A DNA stretch of 26,429 bases from Spirochaetaceae bacterium (GTDB taxonomy: Bacteria > Spirochaetota > Spirochaetia > SZUA-6 > Fen-1364): contig PLNO01000222.1 of NCBI GenBank assembly GCA_003141795.1, positions 1-26,429 of the forward strand. The letters run 5' to 3'. The position numbers and the translations under genes were made by a program. Numbering within the stretch: position 1 is the stretch's first letter; each line of letters begins with the position of its first letter. The notes beneath the pieces are model-generated. The model was given only the letters and a program-made list of their open reading frames with translations. It did not search any database and was not told the origin of the DNA. This document shows, piece after piece, positions 1-6,940 of the stretch.

Positions 1-872
1 TCGGCGACGGCGCCGTCGATGATGCGGTGATCGGAAGACAGAGGTGCGATCAGCGCCCCGGCCGTGGAGATGAAGCCATCCACCACCACCGGCTTTTTCA
101 GGGCGGCCGCCCCCAGGATCAGCCCGGCGATGCCGCCGATCTCGAAACCCCCGACCTTGGAGAGGACGTCGATCGGGTCGGACCGATCGGGACCATTGAC
201 GGAAAGGCTCTGCTCGATGACGCGGACCTTCAGCGCCATGCGCGTATCGTCGATTCCCGTACCGTGCCCCACGATACTCGAAACGCTTGTCCCCGTCACG
301 AGGGCCGCGATGGCGGTGGATGGTGTGGTGTTGCCGATCCCCATGTCTCCCGTGCCGATCATGCGCACCCCCGAGCCGACCATGCTGCGCGCAATTGCAA
401 TGCCTTTCTCGATGCACGACACCGCATCCCCCCTGGTCATGGCCGGGCCCTTTGCCATATTGCGGGTTCCCGGTCCCATCTTCGCGTCGATCAGGGCGCC
501 GCTGGCCGCCAGGTCGGAGAGGTCCGCCTTGCAGCCCATGTCGACGAGGCGGATGTCGATCCCCGCGTGCCGGCACAGCACGTTGATGCCGGCGTGACCC
601 GAGGCGAATCCATGCACCATCTGGCCGGTGACCTCGGAGGGATACGCGCTGACCCCTTCCTCGGCGACTCCGTGGTCTCCCGCCATCACTACGATCATCT
701 TTTTTGACAGATCCATCGAATCGAACCCTGTGATCCCCGCGACCTTTTCCCCCAGATCGAGGAGCCTGCCGAGCGCGCGCCGGGGCATGATGAGCTGCTC
801 GATGCGCCGGGTTGCCCTGTCCCTGGAGTCCGCATCGATCCGCGGAACGCGCACTGAAATCGAATCGTTCAT
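1..872 (-). CDS. cobT: CobT, nicotinate-nucleotide--dimethylbenzimidazole phosphoribosyltransferase (partial, 3' end missing)
   Basis: Cytoplasmic enzyme that moves phosphoribose from nicotinate mononucleotide to a lower-ligand base such as dimethylbenzimidazole, giving the alpha-ribazole phosphate used for the cobamide nucleotide loop. I translated the minus strand directly. It begins MNDSISVRVPRIDADSRDRA and contains VVMAGDHGVAEEGVSAYP, then the family motif GDMGIGNTTPS, then KVGGFEIGGIAGLILGAA, and is still open (SSDHRIIDGAVA) at base 1. About 290 residues are visible. The family is usually near 350, so roughly the last 60, including the C-terminal catalytic glutamate region, lie outside. 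The ATG at 872-870 follows AGAGAGG at normal spacing and lies 14 bases after the cobU stop, so it is the last visible gene of the riboswitch-led operon. Confidence 0.93.
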   Translation of the reverse strand, partial: MNDSISVRVPRIDADSRDRATRRIEQLIMPRRALGRLLDLGEKVAGITGFDSMDLSKKMIVVMAGDHGVAEEGVSAYPSEVTGQMVHGFASGHAGINVLCRHAGIDIRLVDMGCKADLSDLAASGALIDAKMGPGTRNMAKGPAMTRGDAVSCIEKGIAIARSMVGSGVRMIGTGDMGIGNTTPSTAIAALVTGTSVSSIVGHGTGIDDTRMALKVRVIEQSLSVNGPDRSDPIDVLSKVGGFEIGGIAGLILGAAALKKPVVVDGFISTAGALIAPLSSDHRIIDGAVA

Positions 873-886
873 GATCGCCTCTCTTG

Positions 887-1405
887 TCACTTCAGGCGCA
901 GCGCGATGCCGCTCGTCATGAGATACACGGCATCCGCTGCGCGCGCGATTTCCTGGTTTGCCCTGCCGGCGCAATCGCGAAAGCGCCGGGCGAGCTGATT
1001 GTCGGGCACGATGCCCGAGCCCACCTCGTTCGTTATGAGGATCGTCGCGGCGGGGGAGGCACGCGCCCGTGCCGCAAGGCCCGCCGCCGCCTGGCGTGCA
1101 TCATCCTCCCCGAAATCGTCGCGGGCACAGACGAGGTTGGAGATCCACAGCGTGATGCAGTCGAGCACGACCGTGCGGGAGCTTTGCAGCGCGGTTCCGA
1201 GTGACTCGATGACCGCCAGCGGCTCTTCGATCAATCCCCACTCGGGCGGACGGCTTCTCTTGTGCCGCTCGATGCGGTCCCGCATCTCATCGTCATACGC
1301 CTGTGCGGTGGCCATAAAGGTTCTTGGCCCCTCGAAGCCACCCGCAAGCTCGAGCGCGTAGCCGGACTTCCCGCTTCTGCATCCGCCCGTTACCAGGATC
1401 AGCAT
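887..1405 (-). CDS. cobU: CobU, bifunctional adenosylcobinamide kinase / adenosylcobinamide-phosphate guanylyltransferase
   Basis: Phosphorylates adenosylcobinamide and then adds GMP, giving adenosylcobinamide-GDP, the activated partner of the CobT product. The 172-aa protein opens MLILVTGGCRSGKSGYALEL, whose P-loop GGCRSGKS (residues 7-14) is typical of CobU. It also has RHKRSRPPEWGLIEEP, which carries the conserved His of the guanylylated segment, and VVLDCITLWISNLV, the Walker-B-like CobU signature. Length is normal. I chose the ATG at 1405 because GGGAGG sits just upstream. An in-frame GTG at 1423 would add six residues and overlap the preceding cbiR gene. cobU lies between cbiR and cobT. 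CobS, needed to join the two products, is not visible and may lie left of the window. Confidence 0.95.
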   Translation of the reverse strand: MLILVTGGCRSGKSGYALELAGGFEGPRTFMATAQAYDDEMRDRIERHKRSRPPEWGLIEEPLAVIESLGTALQSSRTVVLDCITLWISNLVCARDDFGEDDARQAAAGLAARARASPAATILITNEVGSGIVPDNQLARRFRDCAGRANQEIARAADAVYLMTSGIALRLK

Positions 1406-1409
1406 GCCG

Positions 1410-2219
1410 TCACCCTCCCGCACCCTGAGAGAAATACGTGGTCAGCGGCTCTATGGAATCAAGGAAATCCTGCAGCGCGAACACCTCCAGGCAGAGGCTT
1501 TTCGCGTACCGCTCGCGACGCAGTGTCTCCGCTATCATCTTCAAAGTGTCCGGAGCCAGGTGCGCGAGGGACACGTGATCTTTTCCCTCGCGCACCCCAT
1601 GGAGATGCACCATGCGTACCCGGGGCGCAAATGCCCTGAAGAACGCCGGTACGTCCTTTCCACCGAGGAGCAGGTGTCCGATGTCGATGCAGACGGAAAA
1701 ATCCAGATCGGCAATGATGTCGGCGATCTCCCTCAAGTCCCACGCAAGGGTCTCGATGCAGAACATGTCATGGGGGGGCGCGATCAGTGCAAGTGAGTCG
1801 CGCACCCGTGCTTTCCAGTGGGCAGACTCCGATGTGTCGTCTTTCAGAACGTGTAGGGTGTAGCTGAGGGGATCCAATGGGCGGGTCAACTCGACGATGT
1901 GGGCAACCGTTTCCAGTGAGTCCTTGCGGAAACGCTCGTCGGCGGAGACGACATCGACGTCCAGTGGGAGATGGACGTTGAATCTCATTCCGGACTTTTC
2001 AGCGATCCGTGCGAAGCGCCGGACATCCGCCTTTGACGGCAGATTCGAGTACCCCTTTCCTTCGAAGAGGATGAGCTCCATCTCATCGGCCAGACCCCGC
2101 ACCCTTTTCAGGTTGCGCCTGATATCCGCGGGATAGAGGTACGAGGTGACCCCGAAGGAAAAGGGAAAGAAACCTTTCACGGAAGGGATCCTGCTCGTGG
2201 ACGGCACGGATTTCCTCAT
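1410..2219 (-). CDS. cbiR: CbiR-like cobamide-remodelling phosphodiesterase (AP-endonuclease-2/xylose isomerase-like TIM barrel)
   Basis: A 269-aa protein of the AP_endonuc_2 TIM-barrel superfamily. Metal-ligand-type segments occur in barrel order: FNVHLPLDVD, TLHVL, MFCIETLAWD, CIDIGHLLLGG, MVHLHGVREGKDHVSL and CLEVFAL. Characterised CbiR enzymes of this superfamily hydrolyse the nucleotide loop of imported cobamides so that the lower ligand can be replaced. A position between a BtuF-like binding protein and cobU/cobT is what such an enzyme needs, so the assignment combines fold and context. The ATG at 2219 overlaps the stop of the btuF-like gene (ATGA), implying translational coupling. The reading frame stays open upstream, but that part is antisense-like composition inside btuF and is not coding. 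An unrelated sugar isomerase of the same fold is the main alternative. Confidence 0.75.
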   Translation of the reverse strand: MRKSVPSTSRIPSVKGFFPFSFGVTSYLYPADIRRNLKRVRGLADEMELILFEGKGYSNLPSKADVRRFARIAEKSGMRFNVHLPLDVDVVSADERFRKDSLETVAHIVELTRPLDPLSYTLHVLKDDTSESAHWKARVRDSLALIAPPHDMFCIETLAWDLREIADIIADLDFSVCIDIGHLLLGGKDVPAFFRAFAPRVRMVHLHGVREGKDHVSLAHLAPDTLKMIAETLRRERYAKSLCLEVFALQDFLDSIEPLTTYFSQGAGG

Positions 2220-3166
2220 CGATACAGCTCGGGGTAGGCGGTCCTTGCCAGCCATGCTATCGCGTCCGCGATGTACTGCGAGGTGGTGTCCTTCAGGCTC
2301 TCGGGAATGGTGTACACGTGTCCCTCCTTCACCGCCTTCAAGCCCCGCAGCACCGGGTCGCGGAGAAATTGCCTCTCGAAGGGCTCGGATGCCCGGCCGT
2401 TCCCGTACATCCCCCCGGAGAGCATGAGGATGTCGAAATCGATCGTCAGAAGCTTTTCCGTTGAAAGGGGCACCTGGCTCCATTTGTCCGTGGAGAATTG
2501 AGACGCTGCGTTTATCAGCCCGGCGCGACGCACCACCTCGTCCCACGAGCTCCCCCGCCCCTGCGCTCCCCCCCACGACGCATAGTCGAGAACGCGAAGG
2601 CGTTTCGCCTCGGGAACCGTTGCCACCTTCTGTTCCACCAGTCGGACCTTGCGGCGCATTTCTTCCACGACGGCAGCCCCCCTCTCTGCCTCTCCCGTCA
2701 TCGCCGCAAGCCTGCCGATCTTCTGCGCGATCTCTTCGACGGTGGCTCCGGTGGACATCATGTAAACGGGAACTCCGGCCTTCCGCAGGAGCAAAACCTG
2801 CGTGCTGTCGTTCCACGGAGCCACGAGAAGGAGATCCGGCCTCAGCGAGATGACCTTTTCCACGTTCAGCGTGAGCTTTTCGGGGATATCCGCCGCGAGA
2901 TCGACCACGTTGGAGAGCACCCTGTCCATGGCAAAAGTCGTGATTCCCACCAGACGGGACTTCTCCACGAGGGAGAGCAGCATCTCGTCCGTCGGGAGCG
3001 TGAGCGAAACGATCCTCTGCGGCTTCGCTGCAAGCGTCAGGGCAATGCCCTGGTCATCCGTGACGGTGAGGGGAAACCCCGACCGATCAACGGCGGCTGC
3101 GGGCGCCGCGCTGAGAAGGGCGGTGCCGATCAGCATGATGCAGAGGAATCGGGAACAACCGGTCAT
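2216..3166 (-). CDS. btuF: BtuF-like periplasmic corrinoid-binding protein of an ABC importer
   Basis: A 316-aa exported protein. Residues 1-25 form a signal peptide (hydrophobic CIMLIGTALLSAAPAAA). The rest reads as a class III (helical-backbone) binding protein: LTVTDDQGIALTLAAKPQRIVSL near the start is the standard opening of BtuF/FhuD proteins, followed by VEKVISLRPDLLLVAPWND and, near the C-terminus, HVYTIPESLKDTTSQYIADAI. Such proteins deliver corrinoids, heme or siderophores to a BtuCD-type permease. The riboswitch, TonB receptor and CobU/CobT in the same operon point to corrinoids. No btuC or btuD is in the window, so the permease must be encoded elsewhere. The ATG overlaps the stop of the upstream small gene by four bases. 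Confidence 0.85.
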   Translation of the reverse strand: MTGCSRFLCIMLIGTALLSAAPAAAVDRSGFPLTVTDDQGIALTLAAKPQRIVSLTLPTDEMLLSLVEKSRLVGITTFAMDRVLSNVVDLAADIPEKLTLNVEKVISLRPDLLLVAPWNDSTQVLLLRKAGVPVYMMSTGATVEEIAQKIGRLAAMTGEAERGAAVVEEMRRKVRLVEQKVATVPEAKRLRVLDYASWGGAQGRGSSWDEVVRRAGLINAASQFSTDKWSQVPLSTEKLLTIDFDILMLSGGMYGNGRASEPFERQFLRDPVLRGLKAVKEGHVYTIPESLKDTTSQYIADAIAWLARTAYPELYR

Positions 3167-3414
3167 TGGCCGCTCCCGATCACCGGCTCGAATCTCCCGA
3201 TCGCTTTTTTAAGCGCCGGCACCGCAAACAGCGCCGCACTAAGATCCATGGTCGCACGCTGCCTCGCAGCTTTGACTTTGGCCGCGATCGGCACACACCT
3301 TTCCCCGGCGCGTTCCGCATCCGGCGCGGTCCTTTCAAGCAACTCGAGGGCGCTAAAGGCGAGCTCGCCCCATGCGTCGCTGATCTGGATGAGCTGCTGC
3401 TTCGTCACGTCCAT
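3163..3414 (-). CDS. 83-aa protein of unknown function in the corrinoid operon
   Basis: I do not recognise this family. The protein is short, has no signal peptide or membrane segment, and looks mostly helical (for example GELAFSALELLERTAPDAER and KVKAARQRATMDLSAAL). It has one Cys, in ERCVPIAA. It is very likely a real gene. A good ribosome site (AAAGGA) precedes the ATG, its stop overlaps the btuF start by four bases, and it sits in line with six other genes of one operon. It follows the lipoprotein gene after 57 bases. Its constant company with corrinoid genes suggests a role there, such as an adaptor or chaperone, but nothing in the sequence shows the activity. Confidence 0.7.
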   Translation of the reverse strand: MDVTKQQLIQISDAWGELAFSALELLERTAPDAERAGERCVPIAAKVKAARQRATMDLSAALFAVPALKKAIGRFEPVIGSGQ

Positions 3415-3471
3415 GTCGGTCCTTTCTGTCGGTGCCCCGGCCGATGCTGGAGCGCGGCGTAAACACAGCAG

Positions 3472-4563
3472 CTAGTTACCGCTGCCGACCTGCACGGCCG
3501 TCGGTACCGAAGCCGACGGATTGAAGTCATACACTCCGGGTGCAGTAGTCGTAGTAGAGCTTCCTACTGCGATGTAGCCGATGTTATTGTAAAAATAGAT
3601 AGAGCCTGTAGCGTTCTGATTCGTCGAGACGAAGCTTGTCGAACTCACAGTATGAGCGCTAGGGCTGTACGTGTAGACCTTGCCCGTGTACGTGTCTGTC
3701 ATGTACAGATTGGTCGGACCGAAAGCGAGGCCAGCTACTACTGAAGAGACCGACACGGGGCTGTACGGTTCAGCGGCACCGCTCGTGTCAAAGACGTAGA
3801 GCTTGCTCGTCGAGTAGTTCGTGTAACCGACATATACAAAGCCGTCTTTGGTGGCGATATCCACGCCTCCCAAGTTACTTCCCATCTCGGTTTTCGCTGG
3901 AGTGCCGCTGACAGAGAGACCGGTAACAAGATACGAGTTCGTGTAAGAGGTGGTCACAAGGTCGCCGGTGGAAAGGTAGAGAAGCCTGGATACATCCAAT
4001 GATCCAAGAACCTCAGAGATCGACGGAGTCGCGATACTGGTATTGATGAAGTCGATCGAGCCGGTATTGGCGTACGTGATGTTCCCAACGAACACACCGC
4101 TGTTCCCTTTGTACGTTCCCGAAGCGAGCGCGGTGGTTCCCAAAACCGAAGCCGTGAACGTCGTTGTCGACAGCGTGTCGGTCGATGGATCGATCTGGAG
4201 CACTTGGTTGGCGTAGTTGTAAGGGGATTGTACTGTGCCATTATCTGCAACATAGATCTTTCCGTCCGGGCCTACGATGATCTGCTGGAGATAGAAGCCC
4301 GTAGCATCTGTCCCGGTGATCGGTCCGGTGAGCCCCGCGCTCGGGTTCGACGGATTGAAGGTGTATACACCGCCCGTAGATCCGTAATTAGCCACCGACA
4401 CATACGCCTTCGTTGCGCTGTAGAACGCGATGTACTGTGCGCTTACATTGGCAAGCGGCGTCACCGTCGGCGTACTTGTTGGGGGCGTGCAGCCCGCGAG
4501 CGCGCCAAGCGCGAGTGCCATGCAGAGAATCGCTATCCCTGCCCTGCTAGAATTGTGAACCAT
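3472..4563 (-). CDS. Beta-propeller-like lipoprotein, candidate surface corrinoid-binding protein (BtuG analogue)
   Basis: About 363 aa. The N-terminus is a lipoprotein signal: positive and hydrophobic stretch, then lipobox LAGC, with the Cys followed by a TPPTSTPTVTP linker. The rest is Ser/Thr/Tyr/Gly-rich beta sequence with recurring blade-like units: GGVYTFNPSNPSAG, VGPDGKIYVADNG, KLYVFDTSGAAEPYS, GKVYTYSPSAHTVSS and GVYDFNPSASVP. This fits a YVTN/NHL-like beta-propeller. Bacteroides BtuG is a beta-propeller lipoprotein encoded beside btuB that binds B12 at the surface, and the position here, 15 bases after the btuB-like gene, is the same. I cannot show homology by eye. Base composition is visibly more AT-rich than the neighbours. 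Start: ATG at 4563 is five bases after AAAGGGGG; the adjacent ATG at 4566 is too close. Confidence 0.8.
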   Translation of the reverse strand: MVHNSSRAGIAILCMALALGALAGCTPPTSTPTVTPLANVSAQYIAFYSATKAYVSVANYGSTGGVYTFNPSNPSAGLTGPITGTDATGFYLQQIIVGPDGKIYVADNGTVQSPYNYANQVLQIDPSTDTLSTTTFTASVLGTTALASGTYKGNSGVFVGNITYANTGSIDFINTSIATPSISEVLGSLDVSRLLYLSTGDLVTTSYTNSYLVTGLSVSGTPAKTEMGSNLGGVDIATKDGFVYVGYTNYSTSKLYVFDTSGAAEPYSPVSVSSVVAGLAFGPTNLYMTDTYTGKVYTYSPSAHTVSSTSFVSTNQNATGSIYFYNNIGYIAVGSSTTTTAPGVYDFNPSASVPTAVQVGSGN

Positions 4564-4578
4564 CATATCCCCCTTTGA

Positions 4579-6513
4579 CTAGAAGCTGGCCGTGAGGCCG
4601 ATGCGTATCGATGTATTCGGCATCGGATAGCCGCTGATGATCTGGTACTGAGCGCCGAACAGGTTGTCGACGGAAAGGAATGCACTCCATCCCTTTGCAA
4701 TTAACTCTTTCACGAACGCATCCACCACGAAGACGTCGGGCAGGTACTGGGCGTTCGCGACGGCGAGGTACCGCAGGCTCTGGTATCTCCCCGTCACCGA
4801 CCACGAGAAGCCGTCGTTGGCGTATCCGAGGGTCGCGTTGAGCGTATGCACAGGCGTCATGGGGAGGCGTTTATCGTCGGCAAGAGTCATGCCCTGGTCG
4901 AGGGTGTACGAGTACAGGAACGTATAGCTGACCGTTGCGGTGAATCGGTCGAGGAAGTCGAGCTTCAGCTCCTGCTCGATGCCCGGATAGAGGGCGGCGC
5001 CGAAGTTCGTCGGCCTCCAGATGCCATCTGTCCCGGTCTGCCAGAGAATCACATCCTGCACGTAGCGCGCAAAGGCGAATGCGGTGTAGGAAATCCCCTG
5101 GGCCGCACGCTCGTACCCGACGTCGACGCTGTAGCCGGTCTCGGGCTGCAGATCGGGATTGCCCGCGACCCCGGAACTGCTCGGCCAGTACAGGTCTTCG
5201 AAGCTGGGCACGCGGTAGGAGCGGGAGAGGTTGGCCTTCAGGGAATCCGTGTCGGAAAGCTTGTACGACACCCCGAGGGAGCCGCTGAGCGCGCCGGGCG
5301 CGAAGTCGGAGTAGTAGTCGTATCGGACGGAGGGATAGAGGGAAAAAGACCCCAGATCGATGATGGGCGCGAGGAACGCTCCCGCGGAGAGTCTCTGGGG
5401 CGTGCCAAAATCAGTGCTCAGACCGCGGTTGTAATCGGAGGAGATCCCATAGACGAATGTCAGCGCATCGGAGGCGTACGCCTTCTGCTGGAGATCCACG
5501 CCCGCGGTAAAGAGCTGGGAATCAGAATCGTCCGTCGGTGTATCAGTGTTGGCATATCCGACGTCCGCGTACTCGGCGTGCGCCGTTGCATCGAGGCTGA
5601 GAGCGTCGGAGAAAAATCTATCCGTGGAAAACTTGACCACCGCTGTTCCCCGTGCGTCGGTCTGGCTCGCATTGAGGGTGGGAGCGCTGAGCGGACCGGG
5701 CACGCCGTTCTGCTGGTAGGCGCCCGTGAAGCCCGCGTCCAACGAGCCGCCGAGGAGGGGAAGGTTGATCCCGGCGGCGCCATTCCCTGCCAGGAGCCCC
5801 GCGTTTTGGCTGCCGCGCACCTCGTCGCTGGAATCAATGAATGTGTAGTTGTTGGCCGCCCGAGTGAATCCGCCCGATGCGCGTAGAACCACATCCCCAA
5901 TGGCTGGAGCAACGGAAAACGAGGCCTTCTGCGAATCGACAAGGCTGGTGAAGTCCGGCCCGCTCTGTGTTTTGCTGCTCCCGTAGCCGTCCACATGGCT
6001 TGCGGGGAGAAAGCTGCCGTTTTCCACGGAGATCGTGAGAGGGGCCTTCTTCTTTTTCGTGATGATGTTGATGACTCCCCCCACGGCGTCGCTGCCGTAC
6101 AGCGCGCTCGCCCCGGAACGGAGTATCTCGATGTGGTCGATGGAATCGGCGGGAATCGTCGACAGGTCGGTGAAGCCGCTCATCGCCGTGCTCACCCTGA
6201 CCCCGTCGACGAGCACGAGCACCTGGCTCGACGTGGATCCCCGGATCGTCGCCGTCTTCTGGGCCCCGGCCGGACCGAAGTCCGATATCGTCACCCCTGC
6301 GGTCGACTCGATGACCTCCGCGACCGTCTTCGCTCCACGCGCCTCTATCTCCGCGGAGGAGACGACCGTCACACTGCTGGGAACCTCGCTCGTCGGCTGC
6401 TCGACGCGAGTAGCGGTGACGGTTACCTCATCAAGAGTGCTCTCTGCTTCCTGCGCCAGGGTGGTGCAAGCCACGCTGAACAAGAAAAGAGCCACGATGC
6501 ATCGCGTCTTCAT
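4579..6513 (-). CDS. btuB: BtuB-like TonB-dependent outer-membrane corrinoid receptor
   Basis: A 644-aa outer-membrane receptor that would import cobalamin or cobinamide using TonB energy. Residues 1-20 are a signal peptide ending TTLAQ. A TonB-box-like EVTVTATR lies at 29-36. The plug domain follows (VPSSVTVVSSAEIEARGA, then ATIRGSTSSQVLVLVDGVRV, then IEILRSGASALYGSDAVGGV near 150), and then the 22-strand barrel, ending SIRIGLTASF with the terminal Phe typical of outer-membrane proteins. The family and length fit BtuB. Specificity for corrinoid rests on the cobalamin riboswitch in its leader and on the downstream cobamide genes. The ATG at 6513 follows GAGGT with a seven-base gap, and that site can pair with an upstream leader segment. 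Confidence 0.93.
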   Translation of the reverse strand: MKTRCIVALFLFSVACTTLAQEAESTLDEVTVTATRVEQPTSEVPSSVTVVSSAEIEARGAKTVAEVIESTAGVTISDFGPAGAQKTATIRGSTSSQVLVLVDGVRVSTAMSGFTDLSTIPADSIDHIEILRSGASALYGSDAVGGVINIITKKKKAPLTISVENGSFLPASHVDGYGSSKTQSGPDFTSLVDSQKASFSVAPAIGDVVLRASGGFTRAANNYTFIDSSDEVRGSQNAGLLAGNGAAGINLPLLGGSLDAGFTGAYQQNGVPGPLSAPTLNASQTDARGTAVVKFSTDRFFSDALSLDATAHAEYADVGYANTDTPTDDSDSQLFTAGVDLQQKAYASDALTFVYGISSDYNRGLSTDFGTPQRLSAGAFLAPIIDLGSFSLYPSVRYDYYSDFAPGALSGSLGVSYKLSDTDSLKANLSRSYRVPSFEDLYWPSSSGVAGNPDLQPETGYSVDVGYERAAQGISYTAFAFARYVQDVILWQTGTDGIWRPTNFGAALYPGIEQELKLDFLDRFTATVSYTFLYSYTLDQGMTLADDKRLPMTPVHTLNATLGYANDGFSWSVTGRYQSLRYLAVANAQYLPDVFVVDAFVKELIAKGWSAFLSVDNLFGAQYQIISGYPMPNTSIRIGLTASF

Positions 6514-6520
6514 GGTCGGG

Positions 6521-6651
6521 ACCTCGATTCACGGAACCGGTTGTTCCCTCGAGGCCCCTGTTCGCGACACACGCAACGGTGTACGCCGCGCGAATTGAGA
6601 ATGGGGGGAATGCGGAAGTGTGTATCATTCCGGTTCCTTTGCCTCGAAGGT
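6521..6651 (-). promoter_or_regulatory. Possible expression platform: long-range pairing that hides the btuB ribosome site
   Basis: On the transcribed (minus) strand, GGAACCGG (6637-6630) is perfectly complementary to CCGGTTCC (6540-6533). Just outside it, ACCTTCGA (6651-6644) pairs with TCGAGGT (6527-6521) with one bulged base. The second strand includes GAGGT, the ribosome site of btuB. With the aptamer ending at about 6652, this is the expected place for an expression platform acting on translation. The two arms are about 90 bases apart and the enclosed loop holds the self-complementary CCTCGAGG (6548-6555), so the real fold may differ. Confidence 0.45.
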
Positions 6652-6832
6652 CTCTTGTTTCCGGTCTGTATCCTGGCTCCCGGATCCCCTTGCTCGCGAC
6701 GCCTTCTCGTGGCACCCCACAATGGCTGCAGCATCACGCATGTGGAGCGTTGCCGCTAGTCGCTACAATCCCCGGTCACAGTGGCGGGACCGCTGCGGAT
6801 TCTCACCGCATTCCTTGCCCCGGAAACGTGAA
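6652..6832 (-). ncRNA. Cobalamin (adenosylcobalamin-class) riboswitch aptamer
   Basis: The minus strand carries the conserved core: GCAAGGAATGCGGTGAGAAT, then CCGCAGCGGTCCCGCCACTG ending in TGA (about 6810-6776), and the B12-box version AGCCAGGATACAGACCGG (6678-6661). The ends close as a helix: GTTTCCGG (6827-6820) pairs perfectly with CCGGAAAC (6664-6657). It lies between a promoter and btuB and is oriented to control the operon. In known cases bound cobalamin turns such operons off. Confidence 0.93.
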
Positions 6833-6842
6833 TGTCATTCGC

Positions 6843-6871
6843 GTGGTATCATGCGCCGACCGAAATGTCAA
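6843..6871 (-). promoter_or_regulatory. Sigma-70-like promoter of the corrinoid operon
   Basis: Read on the minus strand, a perfect -35 box TTGACA (6871-6866) is followed after 17 bases by TACCAC (6848-6843), which is preceded by TG at the extended -10 position. The predicted start near 6836 falls just before the riboswitch aptamer, which supports the call. The -10 box itself is weak. Confidence 0.6.
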
Positions 6872-6940
6872 GGCTGTGGACTCTCTCCGCGGTCGGGGAC
6901 CGACAGGCGCCACGGCCGCGAAGCTCACGGCTGCCCCCCC

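Noticed and set aside
27..921. Plus-strand open frames over the first 900 bases
   Set aside because: The minus strand reads as CobT with family motifs; the plus-strand frames have none.
6872..6940. Short GC-rich inverted repeat (GTCGG-GGA-CCGAC) after the cyclase gene
   Set aside because: Only five base pairs and no T run; not enough to call a terminator.
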